A stretch of 51,145 bases of DNA, from NCBI GenBank assembly GCA_945834475.1, contig CAMAHK010000009.1:1-51145 (forward strand). The letters are read 5' to 3'. The notes under the pieces were generated by a model that made no database searches, was not told where the DNA came from, and was given only the letters and a program-made list of their open reading frames with translations. Shown piece after piece: positions 15,112-22,920 of the stretch (position 1 is the stretch's first letter; each line of letters starts with the position of its first letter). The position numbers were made by a program, and so were the translations under genes. This DNA is from an uncultured Verrucomicrobiota bacterium (GTDB taxonomy: Bacteria; Verrucomicrobiota; Kiritimatiellia; RFP12; UBA1067).

Positions 15112-17171
15112 GCGCGGTGTCGGTGACCTGCCGTCGGACGCTGGGCCGACTGCGCAATCTCCTCTCGACCGGACTTTCGGTCGCAGGTTTTCTGGCGGCG
15201 TCCGCGGGATTGTTCGCCTATCGTCTGGTGGAGGCTGAAGGCTCTAATCAGCTGGTGACGGTGCTGTGGGCTTCGGCTACAGCCCCGTTCCTGCCGGTTC
15301 TGGCGGCCCTGCTCGGTATGGCGGTCTGGAGCGAGGAGCGCCGCACGGGGCGTCTGGACGATCTCCTGTCGACGGCTGTCCGAGAACGCGATTTCGTGCT
15401 CGGGAAGGTTAGTGGCGTCTTCCTGGCCTTGCTTTTGTCGGCGGCTCTGTCGCTCGTCCTTTGCTTCGGGCTGCTCGCGGTGCAGGCGCCGGAAGCCTTG
15501 TCAAACGTTCGTCTCGTCCAATATGTCCCCGCTGTGGCGATCCTGGCCTTGCAGGCGGCGCTTTGGTCCGCCACGGCCGTGGCGGTCAGTGCCTTTTCGC
15601 GACAGGCCTTTGTCGCGGCGTCGATCACGACGGGCTTGCTCGTGGCCTTGCCGCGCGGCTTTTGGCTGGCGGCCGAGAACCTGGCGCCTTCGGGCCGGCT
15701 GGCCTTTGGCGAAATGCCGTTGGATGCGCATGTGGTCGACTTTGCCTCGGGCGTAATATCGTCCGGCGTGATCATCGGTTATCTCGTGCTGACGCTGTTG
15801 GCGCTTTTCGTCGCTTCGAAGGTCGTTGCGCTAGCGCGTTTCCCCGGCCGACGCGGTCGGCTTTTTCGTGCGTCGACGGCCGTCGCTGTTGTCCTGGCCG
15901 TCGTGTGTGCGGTGGTGGCGATGCGTCTTGCCGTGCGTCTTGACGTTGTTTTCGACCTGCCGATTGGTGCGCCCACGGTCGTGTCACCGCAACTGCAGAA
16001 TCTCCTCTCCGAGGCTTCCGGACAGGTGACCGTGACGGCTTTCGTGTCGCGAAAGGATCCTTCGTATCGGCCTCTAGCGCATACGCTTCGGACGATCAAG
16101 CGCCAGTCTGACGCAGCGGGCGGGCCGACCCTGACATTGCGTTTCGTCGATCCGCGCTGGGATCTCGGGGCGGCCGATCGGCTGGTTCGCCTGGGCGCGA
16201 CGGAGTCGTCGGTCGTCTTCGAGAAGGGGCATCGCGTGTCCGTGCTGCCTCTGGCGGACGGCTTTGGGGACGGTCTGATCGCCACGGCGTTGCGGCGTGT
16301 CGTCCTGCCGCCGCAACGACAGGACATCTACTGGACGGTCGGCCACGGCGAATCGTCGGTGGAATCGTACGATACGCGGGGCCTGAGCGACATCGCCCGA
16401 GAGCTCGTGCGCAGCGGTTTTCGGAACCGTCAGCTGGATCTTCTGGAGGTTCGGTCGATCCCGGCGGACTGTGCGCTGATCGTTGTCGCGGGGGCGCGGG
16501 AGTCTTTCTCGCGTGCCGAGTTGAGTCGTCTCGACGCGTATCTGCGGGGCGGCGGACGCCTCCTGGTCCTGATGGGGCCTCCCGGCGAGTCCGGCGTGTC
16601 GTCGCTGCTGCCGTCGTGGGGCATTCGTTCGCTTCGCCCGTCTTTCGCCGGCACGCGGACGCTGTCGGGTTCGGACGTGATCGTTTCGGATTTTGCGGTC
16701 CATCCCGTGACCGAGGGTCTTGCTGATGCGCGTCTCGTGCTGGAGCGTCCGCTGGCGTTCACGGCGTCGGCCGCAGCTCAAGGCGGCACGGGCGTTGACC
16801 GCCTGGCTTTCGTCTCTGTCGCACGTGTGGCGACGGCGACCGTGGTGGCGGCTGTCGAACGCGGCAGTGCGATGGGCGCTGATCTGGCGGTTCGTCCGAC
16901 ACGGCTCGTGGCCATCGGCGACCCGACTTTCGTGATGAACGGTCAGCTGGCCTCGCGGGCGAATGCGAACCGGGACTGCTTCTTGAATGCCGTCGCCTAT
17001 CTGGCGGGGACCGAGGCCGTTGGACATGCGGGGACTTCGGCCGTGCAGCTGATGACGGGGATGGACCGGATGCTTCGTGCGCGACACGCGCTGTTCTCGG
17101 TGGTTGTCCTGCCGCTGGCCGTGTTCGTGTTCATGTCGTTGGTGGTTTGGCGAAGGAGTCGTCGCACATGA
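15108..17171 (+). CDS. GldF-GldG fusion: ABC-2 permease plus auxiliary (ABC_transp_aux) domain
   Basis: 687 residues. The first about 250 carry six hydrophobic segments of an ABC-2 permease (GLSVAGFLAASAGLFAYRL through GVIIGYLVLTLLALFVASKV). A further helix (AVAVVLAVVCAVVAMRLAV) leads into the GldG-like region with the typical LDVVFDLP start, YWTVGHGE, LRGGGRLLVLMGP and a final C-terminal membrane anchor (FSVVVLPLAVFVFMSLVVW). GldF and GldG are usually separate genes. Overlaps both neighbours by ATGA. Function outside gliding bacteria is unclear. Confidence 0.85.
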   Translation: MSAVSVTCRRTLGRLRNLLSTGLSVAGFLAASAGLFAYRLVEAEGSNQLVTVLWASATAPFLPVLAALLGMAVWSEERRTGRLDDLLSTAVRERDFVLGKVSGVFLALLLSAALSLVLCFGLLAVQAPEALSNVRLVQYVPAVAILALQAALWSATAVAVSAFSRQAFVAASITTGLLVALPRGFWLAAENLAPSGRLAFGEMPLDAHVVDFASGVISSGVIIGYLVLTLLALFVASKVVALARFPGRRGRLFRASTAVAVVLAVVCAVVAMRLAVRLDVVFDLPIGAPTVVSPQLQNLLSEASGQVTVTAFVSRKDPSYRPLAHTLRTIKRQSDAAGGPTLTLRFVDPRWDLGAADRLVRLGATESSVVFEKGHRVSVLPLADGFGDGLIATALRRVVLPPQRQDIYWTVGHGESSVESYDTRGLSDIARELVRSGFRNRQLDLLEVRSIPADCALIVVAGARESFSRAELSRLDAYLRGGGRLLVLMGPPGESGVSSLLPSWGIRSLRPSFAGTRTLSGSDVIVSDFAVHPVTEGLADARLVLERPLAFTASAAAQGGTGVDRLAFVSVARVATATVVAAVERGSAMGADLAVRPTRLVAIGDPTFVMNGQLASRANANRDCFLNAVAYLAGTEAVGHAGTSAVQLMTGMDRMLRARHALFSVVVLPLAVFVFMSLVVWRRSRRT

Positions 17172-18847
17172 GCAATCGCCGTGTCATCTTCTGGCTTCTG
17201 GTCACGACCCTGGTGCTGGTGGCGGTCGAGTTTCTCTTGACGTGGCGTCAGCCTTCGGTTGCCGCGGCGGCGCGGCAATTCCTGCTCGATCCGGCGTTCG
17301 AGACGCGGTCGGTGTCGCTCGCGCGGCCGGGAGAGCCGACGACCGTGCTGGCGCGTAACGACGGCCGATGGAGCCTGGTCGCGCCCTATGCGGGCACGGT
17401 GGAGTCCCGGACGGTCCTGCGTCTCCTGGATGCCTTTTCGTTCTCGGCAGCGGATGATGCGCTGTCCGATGCCGAGCTTTTCCGTCTGGGACGCAACCGC
17501 GCCGATTTCGGTCTGGACGCTCCTCGTCTGACGGTGACGTTCTCGAATGAGGTCGAGACGGTGAGCCTGTCCTTTGGACACGAGACGCCGATGTCCAACG
17601 GTGTCTATGCCGTGCGCCGCGGATCGGATGCGGTTCTGGTCGTGCCGCAGGCCGTCTTCGATGCGGCGAACCTCGGGTCGGACGCGCTTCGCGAGCGGGC
17701 CGTTTTTCCGTACGAGCCCGAATTCATCGTCGGTTTCGACGTGAAGCGTCCGAATGCCTCGCTGCTGTCCTTTGTCCGTGACGGCGAATCCTGGCGGATT
17801 GGCGAGAGCGTCGCTTCCGCCTCCAAGGTAAAGGAGCTTCTCTCGCTCGTCTCCGATACGCGTGCGGTCGATTTTGTCTGGCCGGTCGGTGCGACGAATG
17901 AATCCGTCGTCGCCTCTTCCGCGTTGCTTTCTGGTTACGGACTTGACGCCGACTCGGCGCTGGCGATTACGTTGCGGTGTCAGGACGGCGTTGATCGGCG
18001 GCTGTTGCTGGGGCAGAGCGCCGGGGTGGATGGAAACTACGCTCTCATTCACGGAGGCGCCGCCATCGTGACGGTCCCGCCGAGGCTAAAGACCGTCGCC
18101 CTGCAGAACGCACAGGCGTTCACGGATATGCGACTTTTCCCGCTGAACGAGTCGGCGGTGGCGTCGTTTTCTGTTTCGGACGGGCTCACGTCTTATGTCG
18201 TCGCCCGCGGCGAGGGCGGATCCTGGCGTCTGGATGCGCCGGTTGCGGCGGCTGCCGATGCGGAATTCGTCTCGGGGGTTTTGGAACGCCTTCTGGCGAT
18301 GACGCCGGCCGATCTCGATCCGAAGGGTCTCAAGGTGTCGGTCCTGACCAATTTCTCGTCCTGCGTCGTTTCGTCGCGCAGCCTGTTGGGCGGCGGCCGT
18401 CTGGACGATCTCCGGTCGCGGGAGATCCTCAAGATCGATCCGCCCCTGGTCAAGCGGCTGGTCGTGACGTCGGAAGCTGGCGGGAGACCTGTGGCGCTCG
18501 TTCGCCTGCGCGAACGTCGGGTTTGGACCGTCGAATCGGAGAATCTCTCCGGAAGGGCGGTTGATACGGCGGCCGTGTCGGCCGTTCTGACGGCACTCGA
18601 TCCGCTCGTCGCTTCGTCGATCGTCGTGTTGAAGGCGTCCGCGGCCGACTTGGCCCGATACGGACTCGAAAATCCGTTTTACACGTTGGCCGTCGACCAG
18701 GAAAAGGAAGGTGCCGTGCGGCGCAATATCCTGATTGGTGCCGAGACGAAGGATGGACGCTACGCGACCGTTGGTTCTTCCGAAGCCGTCTTTGTGCTCC
18801 CGAAGAAAACCGTCTCGGCTCTGACGGCCGGGCTGCTGGAGGAATGA
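17168..18847 (+). CDS. DUF4340 domain envelope protein
   Basis: 559 residues with one N-terminal membrane anchor (VIFWLLVTTLVLVAVEFLL) and the rest outside the membrane. It contains repeated modules of DUF4340 type, for example DGRWSLVAPYAGTVESRTV, ESWRIGESVASASKVKELL and GSWRLDAPVAAAADAEFV, and ends with a GLENP ... LIGAETKDGRYA unit. Such proteins regularly follow GldA-GldFG-like transporters, as here in ATGA overlap, and are thought to be part of the complex. No catalytic motif was recognised. Confidence 0.82.
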   Translation: MSNRRVIFWLLVTTLVLVAVEFLLTWRQPSVAAAARQFLLDPAFETRSVSLARPGEPTTVLARNDGRWSLVAPYAGTVESRTVLRLLDAFSFSAADDALSDAELFRLGRNRADFGLDAPRLTVTFSNEVETVSLSFGHETPMSNGVYAVRRGSDAVLVVPQAVFDAANLGSDALRERAVFPYEPEFIVGFDVKRPNASLLSFVRDGESWRIGESVASASKVKELLSLVSDTRAVDFVWPVGATNESVVASSALLSGYGLDADSALAITLRCQDGVDRRLLLGQSAGVDGNYALIHGGAAIVTVPPRLKTVALQNAQAFTDMRLFPLNESAVASFSVSDGLTSYVVARGEGGSWRLDAPVAAAADAEFVSGVLERLLAMTPADLDPKGLKVSVLTNFSSCVVSSRSLLGGGRLDDLRSREILKIDPPLVKRLVVTSEAGGRPVALVRLRERRVWTVESENLSGRAVDTAAVSAVLTALDPLVASSIVVLKASAADLARYGLENPFYTLAVDQEKEGAVRRNILIGAETKDGRYATVGSSEAVFVLPKKTVSALTAGLLEE

Positions 18848-18850
18848 GAA

Positions 18851-19612
18851 ATGAGAATCGTCGTCAAAGTCGGAACACATGCCATTGCCGCCAAGACTGG
18901 CCGTCCTGATCATGCCGCGCTCAAGCGGCTTGTTGCCCAGCTCTGTGCGCTGCGCGAGGGCGGACACGAGGTTGTCTTTGTCTCGTCGGGTGCTGTAGCG
19001 GCGGGTGTCGAGTCGCTCGGCCTTTCGGCGCGTCCGACGAATGTGAATGAAATCCAGATGTGCGCCGCGGTCGGTCAGGCCCGTTTCATCACGGAGTACG
19101 AGAACCTCTTCGCCGAGCACGGCGTGAAGATCGGGCAGATTCTCTTGACGCACTACGACTTCGAGGACCGCCGCCGTGCGTTGAACGTCAAGAATTCGCT
19201 CGGCCGCCTCGTGAAGGAGGGCATCGTCCCGATCATCAACGAGAACGACGTCGTCGCGGACGAGGAACTGAAGGGTCAGACCTTCGGCGACAACGACTGG
19301 CTCTCTTTTCTCATTGCGAAGCTCGTGAAGGCCGACACGCTCGTTCTCCTGACGACCGTCGACGGTCTTCTCGACGCGACGGGTAAGCGCATCCCCGAAG
19401 TGACGACCTTCCGCAACGTCTTCAAGCTCATCCGCGCCGGCGAGAAGGGCAAGCTCTCGAAGGGCGGCATGGACACGAAGCTCAAGGCCGTCAAAGCCGC
19501 CGTCGAGAGCGGCATCGACGTCTACGTCGCGAATGGACGCAAGAAGGTCTTCCCCCAGCTTCTCGCCAGCCGCGCAACGGGAACGTTCTTCCCGGCAACG
19601 GTCTTGCGATAA
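18851..19612 (+). CDS. proB: Glutamate 5-kinase without PUA domain
   Basis: Phosphorylates glutamate in the first step of proline synthesis, 253 residues. It shows the amino-acid-kinase fold: VKVGTHAI at the N-terminus, VSSGAVAAG, AAVGQARF, IINENDVVADEE, FGDNDWLSFLIA, TTVDGLLD and GKLSKGGMDTKLKA. The C-terminal PUA domain of E. coli ProB is absent, as in the short form of the family. proA is not adjacent. It begins 3 nt after the DUF4340 gene. A fragment of a paralogous regulator gene follows directly. Confidence 0.94.
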   Translation: MRIVVKVGTHAIAAKTGRPDHAALKRLVAQLCALREGGHEVVFVSSGAVAAGVESLGLSARPTNVNEIQMCAAVGQARFITEYENLFAEHGVKIGQILLTHYDFEDRRRALNVKNSLGRLVKEGIVPIINENDVVADEELKGQTFGDNDWLSFLIAKLVKADTLVLLTTVDGLLDATGKRIPEVTTFRNVFKLIRAGEKGKLSKGGMDTKLKAVKAAVESGIDVYVANGRKKVFPQLLASRATGTFFPATVLR

Positions 19613-19619
19613 GCCGGCC

Positions 19620-19688
19620 TTTGCGCTCAAGGCACTGGGTGGTAAGGCCGATGTCATGGGAATGAGCAAGCGCCATCTCCCCGAATAA
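19620..19688 (+). pseudogene. Remnant of a paralogue of the downstream sigma-54 regulator
   Basis: 19623-19685 aligns with 19766-19828 inside the next gene and ends in its own TAA (19686-19688). It encodes FALKALGGKADVMGMSKRH then LPE. Several of the differences fall at third codon positions without amino-acid change, which points to a once-functional second copy rather than a recent duplication. Confidence 0.75.
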
Positions 19689-19706
19689 ATCTTCGGAGGT
19701 TAGTAT

Positions 19707-21197
19707 ATGGATTCTCTGATCATCACCGGCTGGGGCTGGAAGGAATATGCGGTTGCCGCTGCGGTGGCGCTCAAGGCGCTGGGCGGCAAGGCCGATGTCA
19801 TGGGAATGAGCAAGCGCCGGCTCCCAGAGTTTCTTGAGGGCGAGGGACGCAAGTGGAAGGTCATCGTCCTGATCGGCATGAGCTTGGGCGGCGACGAGGA
19901 GCGACTGGCGGCGGCGTTGAAGGCACTCAAGAAGACGGAAGTGACGTGGATCAGTGCGCTGCCGATGAGTGAGTCGCAGGAGAATTTGATCGCACCGCTT
20001 CTTAATGTGCATCAGGCGAAGGGCGAACTCTTCAACGGGTCGCTTGTGAAGGCCGTCGGTGACTTCTTCAAGATCGAGGTCAAGAACTTTATTCCTTTTG
20101 CGTTGGAGGGCAACAAGATCCCGAAGTCCGTGCCGCCGTATCACGAACTCATCAACGCGGCAATGTATGCCTATCGCAACTATCGCGACGAAAAGCTCTT
20201 TGGGCAGGCTGTCCGCTATCTGGCCGAAGGTGTCGCTGAAGACTGCTGGATGGGAGCGGCGAAGCGTAGCGTCGAGCATTACCGTCGGTATGGGAATCGC
20301 GAGCTGATCGGTAACAGCGTACAGATCAAGACGCTTCGCGAACGCATCAATTTTGTCGCGGCGAATCCTGAGGCGCGTGTCCTGGTAATCGGTGAAAGCG
20401 GAACGGGGAAGGAGACGGTGGCGCTCCAGATTCATAACCGTTCGCCACGGCGCAGCGAGCCGTTCTTCGCGTTTAACTGTGCGAGTGTGAATCCCGAGCT
20501 TTTGGCGAACCGCTTCTTCGGCCACGAGAAAGGTGCGTACACGGGCGCGGACAAGCAGGAGAAGGGGCTCTTTGAACTTGCGAATGGCGGGACGCTTTTC
20601 CTCGATGAGATCGGCGAATTGCCGCTTGAGGCGCAGGGGCTCCTTTTGCGTGTTCTGGAAGAAGGCCGGATCATGCGGCTGGGCGGGTCGGAGGAAATTC
20701 AGGTCAATGTGCGGCTCATTACGGCGACCAACCGGAATCTGCCGGTGCGCGTCCGCGAAGGAAAGTTCCGGGAAGATCTCTTCATGCGGCTCAATGTCGT
20801 GCAGCTCAGAATTCCGCCACTTCGCGAGCATCGGGAGGACATTGCCGCGATTGCCGACAACTGGTGGTTTAATCGCTTTCGCAAGCACCTGACGGAAGAG
20901 CAGTCAGCGGCACTTCAAGCTTACGACTTCCCGGGTAATGTACGCGAGCTGATCAATGTTCTCGAGCGCGCCACGGTCTTCAAGACGGAAGATTTTGCCG
21001 CGCTGATGGTCGAGCATCGTCAGATGAATGCGGGTCTAGTTGATGATATTGCGCCCGAGGTGAAGAGCGTTCCGGATGAACTCGACGAGGCCATCCGACT
21101 TCACGTCCGCGCCGTCTACGAGAAGTACGGTGAGAATGTGAGCAAAGCCGCCGCCGCGTTGAAGATCACGCGCAACACGCTCCGCAAGTACCTGTGA
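19707..21197 (+). CDS. Sigma-54-dependent transcriptional activator with an unusual N-terminal domain
   Basis: 496 residues. The AAA+ core has Walker A GESGTGKE (about 229-236), the sigma-54 contact loop as GAYTGA (276-281) in place of GAFTGA, Walker B GGTLFLDEIGE, TATNRNL and REDLFMRLN. A Fis-type helix-turn-helix closes the protein (NVSKAAAALKITRNTLRKYL). Residues 1 to about 120 are not a response receiver, GAF or PAS domain. ITGWGWKEYAVAAAVALKAL and VLIGMSLGG look like a DHH-phosphoesterase-type fold (inference), suggesting ligand sensing. GGAGG 8 nt before ATG 19707. It lies about 1 kb upstream of a sigma-54 promoter, its likely target. Confidence 0.9.
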   Translation: MDSLIITGWGWKEYAVAAAVALKALGGKADVMGMSKRRLPEFLEGEGRKWKVIVLIGMSLGGDEERLAAALKALKKTEVTWISALPMSESQENLIAPLLNVHQAKGELFNGSLVKAVGDFFKIEVKNFIPFALEGNKIPKSVPPYHELINAAMYAYRNYRDEKLFGQAVRYLAEGVAEDCWMGAAKRSVEHYRRYGNRELIGNSVQIKTLRERINFVAANPEARVLVIGESGTGKETVALQIHNRSPRRSEPFFAFNCASVNPELLANRFFGHEKGAYTGADKQEKGLFELANGGTLFLDEIGELPLEAQGLLLRVLEEGRIMRLGGSEEIQVNVRLITATNRNLPVRVREGKFREDLFMRLNVVQLRIPPLREHREDIAAIADNWWFNRFRKHLTEEQSAALQAYDFPGNVRELINVLERATVFKTEDFAALMVEHRQMNAGLVDDIAPEVKSVPDELDEAIRLHVRAVYEKYGENVSKAAAALKITRNTLRKYL

Positions 21198-21223
21198 CTT
21201 GATTTTGAGTCTGCTAAATTTGA

Positions 21224-21229
21224 TATAAT
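21224..21229 (+). promoter_or_regulatory. Extended -10 promoter of the DUF3791/DUF3990 cassette
   Basis: TTGATATAAT with TATAAT at 21224-21229 and ATG 21238 after 8 nt. A TTGATT (21199-21204) may be a weakly spaced -35 (19 nt). No Shine-Dalgarno. Confidence 0.7.
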
Positions 21230-21237
21230 AGCGGTGT

Positions 21238-21462
21238 ATGAATCCGAGTGAGAACGAGATCCTGTTTGTGGCATTTTGCGTAGAGATGTACGCCAGGCGG
21301 CATGCCCTTGCGGGGGCAGACGCTATGCGTGTGTTCTCGGATTATGGCGTTTGCGAATTTCTTGTGGAGAGTTATGATCCGCTGCATTCGCTTGATCGGG
21401 AGGCGATTCTGGATGAGATAGAAGTGTTTATGAAAGGTGTGAATGCCCATGCGTATGCTTGA
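21238..21462 (+). CDS. DUF3791 family small protein
   Basis: 74 residues matching DUF3791: FVAFCVEMYARRHALAGADA then VFSDYGVCEFLVESYDPLHS and ILDEIEVFMKG. Members occur beside DUF3990 genes, as here (20-nt overlap), in small cassettes suspected to be toxin-antitoxin modules. No biochemical role is established that I can name. It is the first gene of a leaderless transcript and marks the beginning of the AT-richer accessory region. Confidence 0.8.
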   Translation: MNPSENEILFVAFCVEMYARRHALAGADAMRVFSDYGVCEFLVESYDPLHSLDREAILDEIEVFMKGVNAHAYA

Positions 21463-21952
21463 ATTGTTCCATGGCGGCGAGAAACCCGTTCGTGAGCCGA
21501 AAGTAGTCTCGCCGTTCGCGACGCGCCCTTGTGACTTTGGAAGTGGGTTCTATGCGACAACATCGCGCGATCAGGCGACCCGTTGGGTTTCCATACGCAT
21601 TCGTCAGCATGTTTATGAATTAGGGTGTGTGTCGAGCTATGTCTTTAATACGGGTGCACTGACGGATGCATCGCTTCGGGTGAAGGTTTTTGACGGGCCG
21701 ACAGAGGAGTGGTTTGACTTCGTGATGCGGAATCGCCATGAGCCCGGTTACGTGCATGACTATGATATTGTTATGGGACCGGTCGCCAATGATAACGTGT
21801 ATGAGACATTGACGCTTTTCGAAGACGGGATTCTCACGAAAGGCGAGGCAATCGCCCGTTTACGAGCATATCAGCTGGTCGATCAGGTTCTCTTTCACTC
21901 GTCGAAGGCGCTTGAATCCTTGGCTTTCGTAGATTCGGAGGCTTGCTCATGA
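21443..21952 (+). CDS. DUF3990 family protein (ADP-ribosyltransferase-like)
   Basis: 169 residues. LFHGGEKPV at the N-terminus, DFGSGFYATTSRDQATRWV and the later YDIVMGPVANDNVYETLTLF, GEAIARLRAYQLVDQVLFHS are the DUF3990 pattern. The family is regarded as related to ADP-ribosyltransferases, with the H-G and the G-F-Y-x-T motifs as counterparts of the NAD-binding H and Y. A toxin role is plausible but inferred. The start could be ATG 21443, 21449 or 21455. AAAGGTG lies upstream. It overlaps both neighbours in the cassette. Confidence 0.8.
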   Translation: MPMRMLELFHGGEKPVREPKVVSPFATRPCDFGSGFYATTSRDQATRWVSIRIRQHVYELGCVSSYVFNTGALTDASLRVKVFDGPTEEWFDFVMRNRHEPGYVHDYDIVMGPVANDNVYETLTLFEDGILTKGEAIARLRAYQLVDQVLFHSSKALESLAFVDSEACS

Positions 21953-22152
21953 TTACACAGCAGAATCTTCGCGCGATTCTTCCGGGCAAGATTGCGCGTA
22001 CGGTGATGATCATTGCCGCGCGGGATCAGCGTCCGTCGCTTGAAGTGCTGAAGAGTTTCTATAGATCGCCAGTCTATCAGAAACTTGAGATTGAAGAGAC
22101 GAAGTACTGGTGGCAAAGCCCCGAGCAACTGGCGATGACAGATGCCCTGTGA
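21949..22152 (+). CDS. Small DUF3791-type partner protein
   Basis: 67 residues, coupled to the DUF3990 gene by an ATGA overlap. Text such as KIARTVMIIAARDQRPSLEV, LKSFYRSPVYQKLEIEETKY and WWQSPEQL follows the pattern of the third gene commonly found in DUF3791-DUF3990 cassettes. A role as antitoxin or chaperone for the DUF3990 protein is inferred from position only. A strong terminator follows 65 nt after the stop. Confidence 0.68.
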   Translation: MITQQNLRAILPGKIARTVMIIAARDQRPSLEVLKSFYRSPVYQKLEIEETKYWWQSPEQLAMTDAL

Positions 22153-22216
22153 AGTGTCTTGATTAAACATCCGAAATAACCACTTGCTGATCTAAAAATA
22201 ACCAGCATCATCTCAA

Positions 22217-22243
22217 AACCCCGCTTCGGCGGGGTTGTTTTTG
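22217..22243 (+). terminator. Intrinsic terminator of the DUF3990 cassette
   Basis: Perfect 8-bp stem AACCCCGC / GCGGGGTT with a UUCG tetraloop (22225-22228), then GTTTTTGTTTT. This is the clearest intrinsic terminator in the window. Confidence 0.92.
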
Positions 22244-22246
22244 TTT

Positions 22247-22262
22247 TGGCATGGAATTTGCA
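22247..22262 (+). promoter_or_regulatory. Sigma-54 (-24/-12) promoter
   Basis: TGGCATG, GAAT, TTGCA: GG at 22248-22249 and GC at 22260-22261 are exactly 12 bp apart, matching TGGCAYG-N4-TTGCW. Transcription would start near 22273, with AGGAG at 22280-22284 in front of ATG 22290. The activator encoded at 19707-21197 is the obvious partner. Confidence 0.82.
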
Positions 22263-22289
22263 TTGCTCCATTTGGACGAAAGGAGTACT

Positions 22290-22493
22290 ATGTCAAATGA
22301 AGTAATATCAGACGTGCTCAGCAAGAGCGTGGATGGTCTAAAACGAAATATTGAAGCGGTCGATCGACTGATGAAAGAGCGATTCGGAGATGATTATGAA
22401 AAGATGAAGGGCCATGTCTATCTTATTCGCGGCGGAAGAGTTGAGTATCGTCCCGAGAATGGCCCGGTTGAGGTCTTGAGAGAAGGAAGATGA
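22290..22493 (+). CDS. Small protein of unknown function, first gene under the sigma-54 promoter
   Basis: 67 residues, hydrophilic. It begins MSNEVISDVLSKSVDGLKRN and ends with a short beta-type segment, YLIRGGRVEYRP. No family recognised. AGGAG is 5 nt upstream of ATG 22290. Three bases separate it from the DUF1232 gene, so both belong to one sigma-54-driven operon. A regulatory or adaptor role for the membrane protein is only a guess from position. Confidence 0.65.
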   Translation: MSNEVISDVLSKSVDGLKRNIEAVDRLMKERFGDDYEKMKGHVYLIRGGRVEYRPENGPVEVLREGR

Positions 22494-22496
22494 AAA

Positions 22497-22865
22497 ATGA
22501 ATCCTGAAGAAGAAATCAAAAAGCGAGCCGAGCAAATGTCCAAAGAGGATGTCGGCGACGCGATCAAGAACGAGAGCAAGTCAGATCGGATGGTCAAGGA
22601 GAATTCCTTTCTCCGGCAGTATTGGAAGGACATCAAGACATCCTACTCCTTGCTGAAGGACTGGTACATGGGGCATTATACGCGTATTCCGTTCAGGATG
22701 GTCGCCTCGATTGCTGCGGCGCTCGTTTACATGGCTTCGCCGCTTGACGCTGTTCCGGATTGGATTCCCTTTGCTGGATTGTTGGATGATGCCCTCGTCC
22801 TCGCGGCAATCTTTGCGATGTCTCGTAAGGATTTGGATGCGTATTTGGCTTGGCGGATGCGATAA
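22497..22865 (+). CDS. DUF1232 (YkvA-type) membrane protein
   Basis: 122 residues. An acidic/basic N-terminus of about 40 residues precedes a membrane hairpin whose core SPLDAVPDWIPFAGLLDDAL is the DUF1232 signature (usual form SPIDLIPDFIP.LGLLDD). The function of the family is unknown. Members are small bitopic or polytopic inner-membrane proteins. A second, larger DUF1232 protein closes the island at 32299-33189. Placement behind a sigma-54 promoter suggests stress-inducible envelope function (inference). Confidence 0.85.
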   Translation: MNPEEEIKKRAEQMSKEDVGDAIKNESKSDRMVKENSFLRQYWKDIKTSYSLLKDWYMGHYTRIPFRMVASIAAALVYMASPLDAVPDWIPFAGLLDDALVLAAIFAMSRKDLDAYLAWRMR

Positions 22866-22907
22866 AAATGCATAGAAAAACCCTTCCTCACAGTCGTGCG
22901 AAAATGT

Positions 22908-22913
22908 TATAAT
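22908..22913 (+). promoter_or_regulatory. Extended -10 box upstream of the RNA-like segment
   Basis: ATGTTATAAT, TATAAT at 22908-22913, the same TGn-extended form as the other promoters here. Expected start is about 22920. No start codon lies close behind, unlike the protein-gene promoters. Confidence 0.6.
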
Positions 22914-22920
22914 ACCTAAA

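Noticed and set aside
18086-19669. Long minus-strand open frame opposite the DUF4340 gene and proB
   Set aside because: Shadow of proB and DUF4340, without homology or a sensible start.
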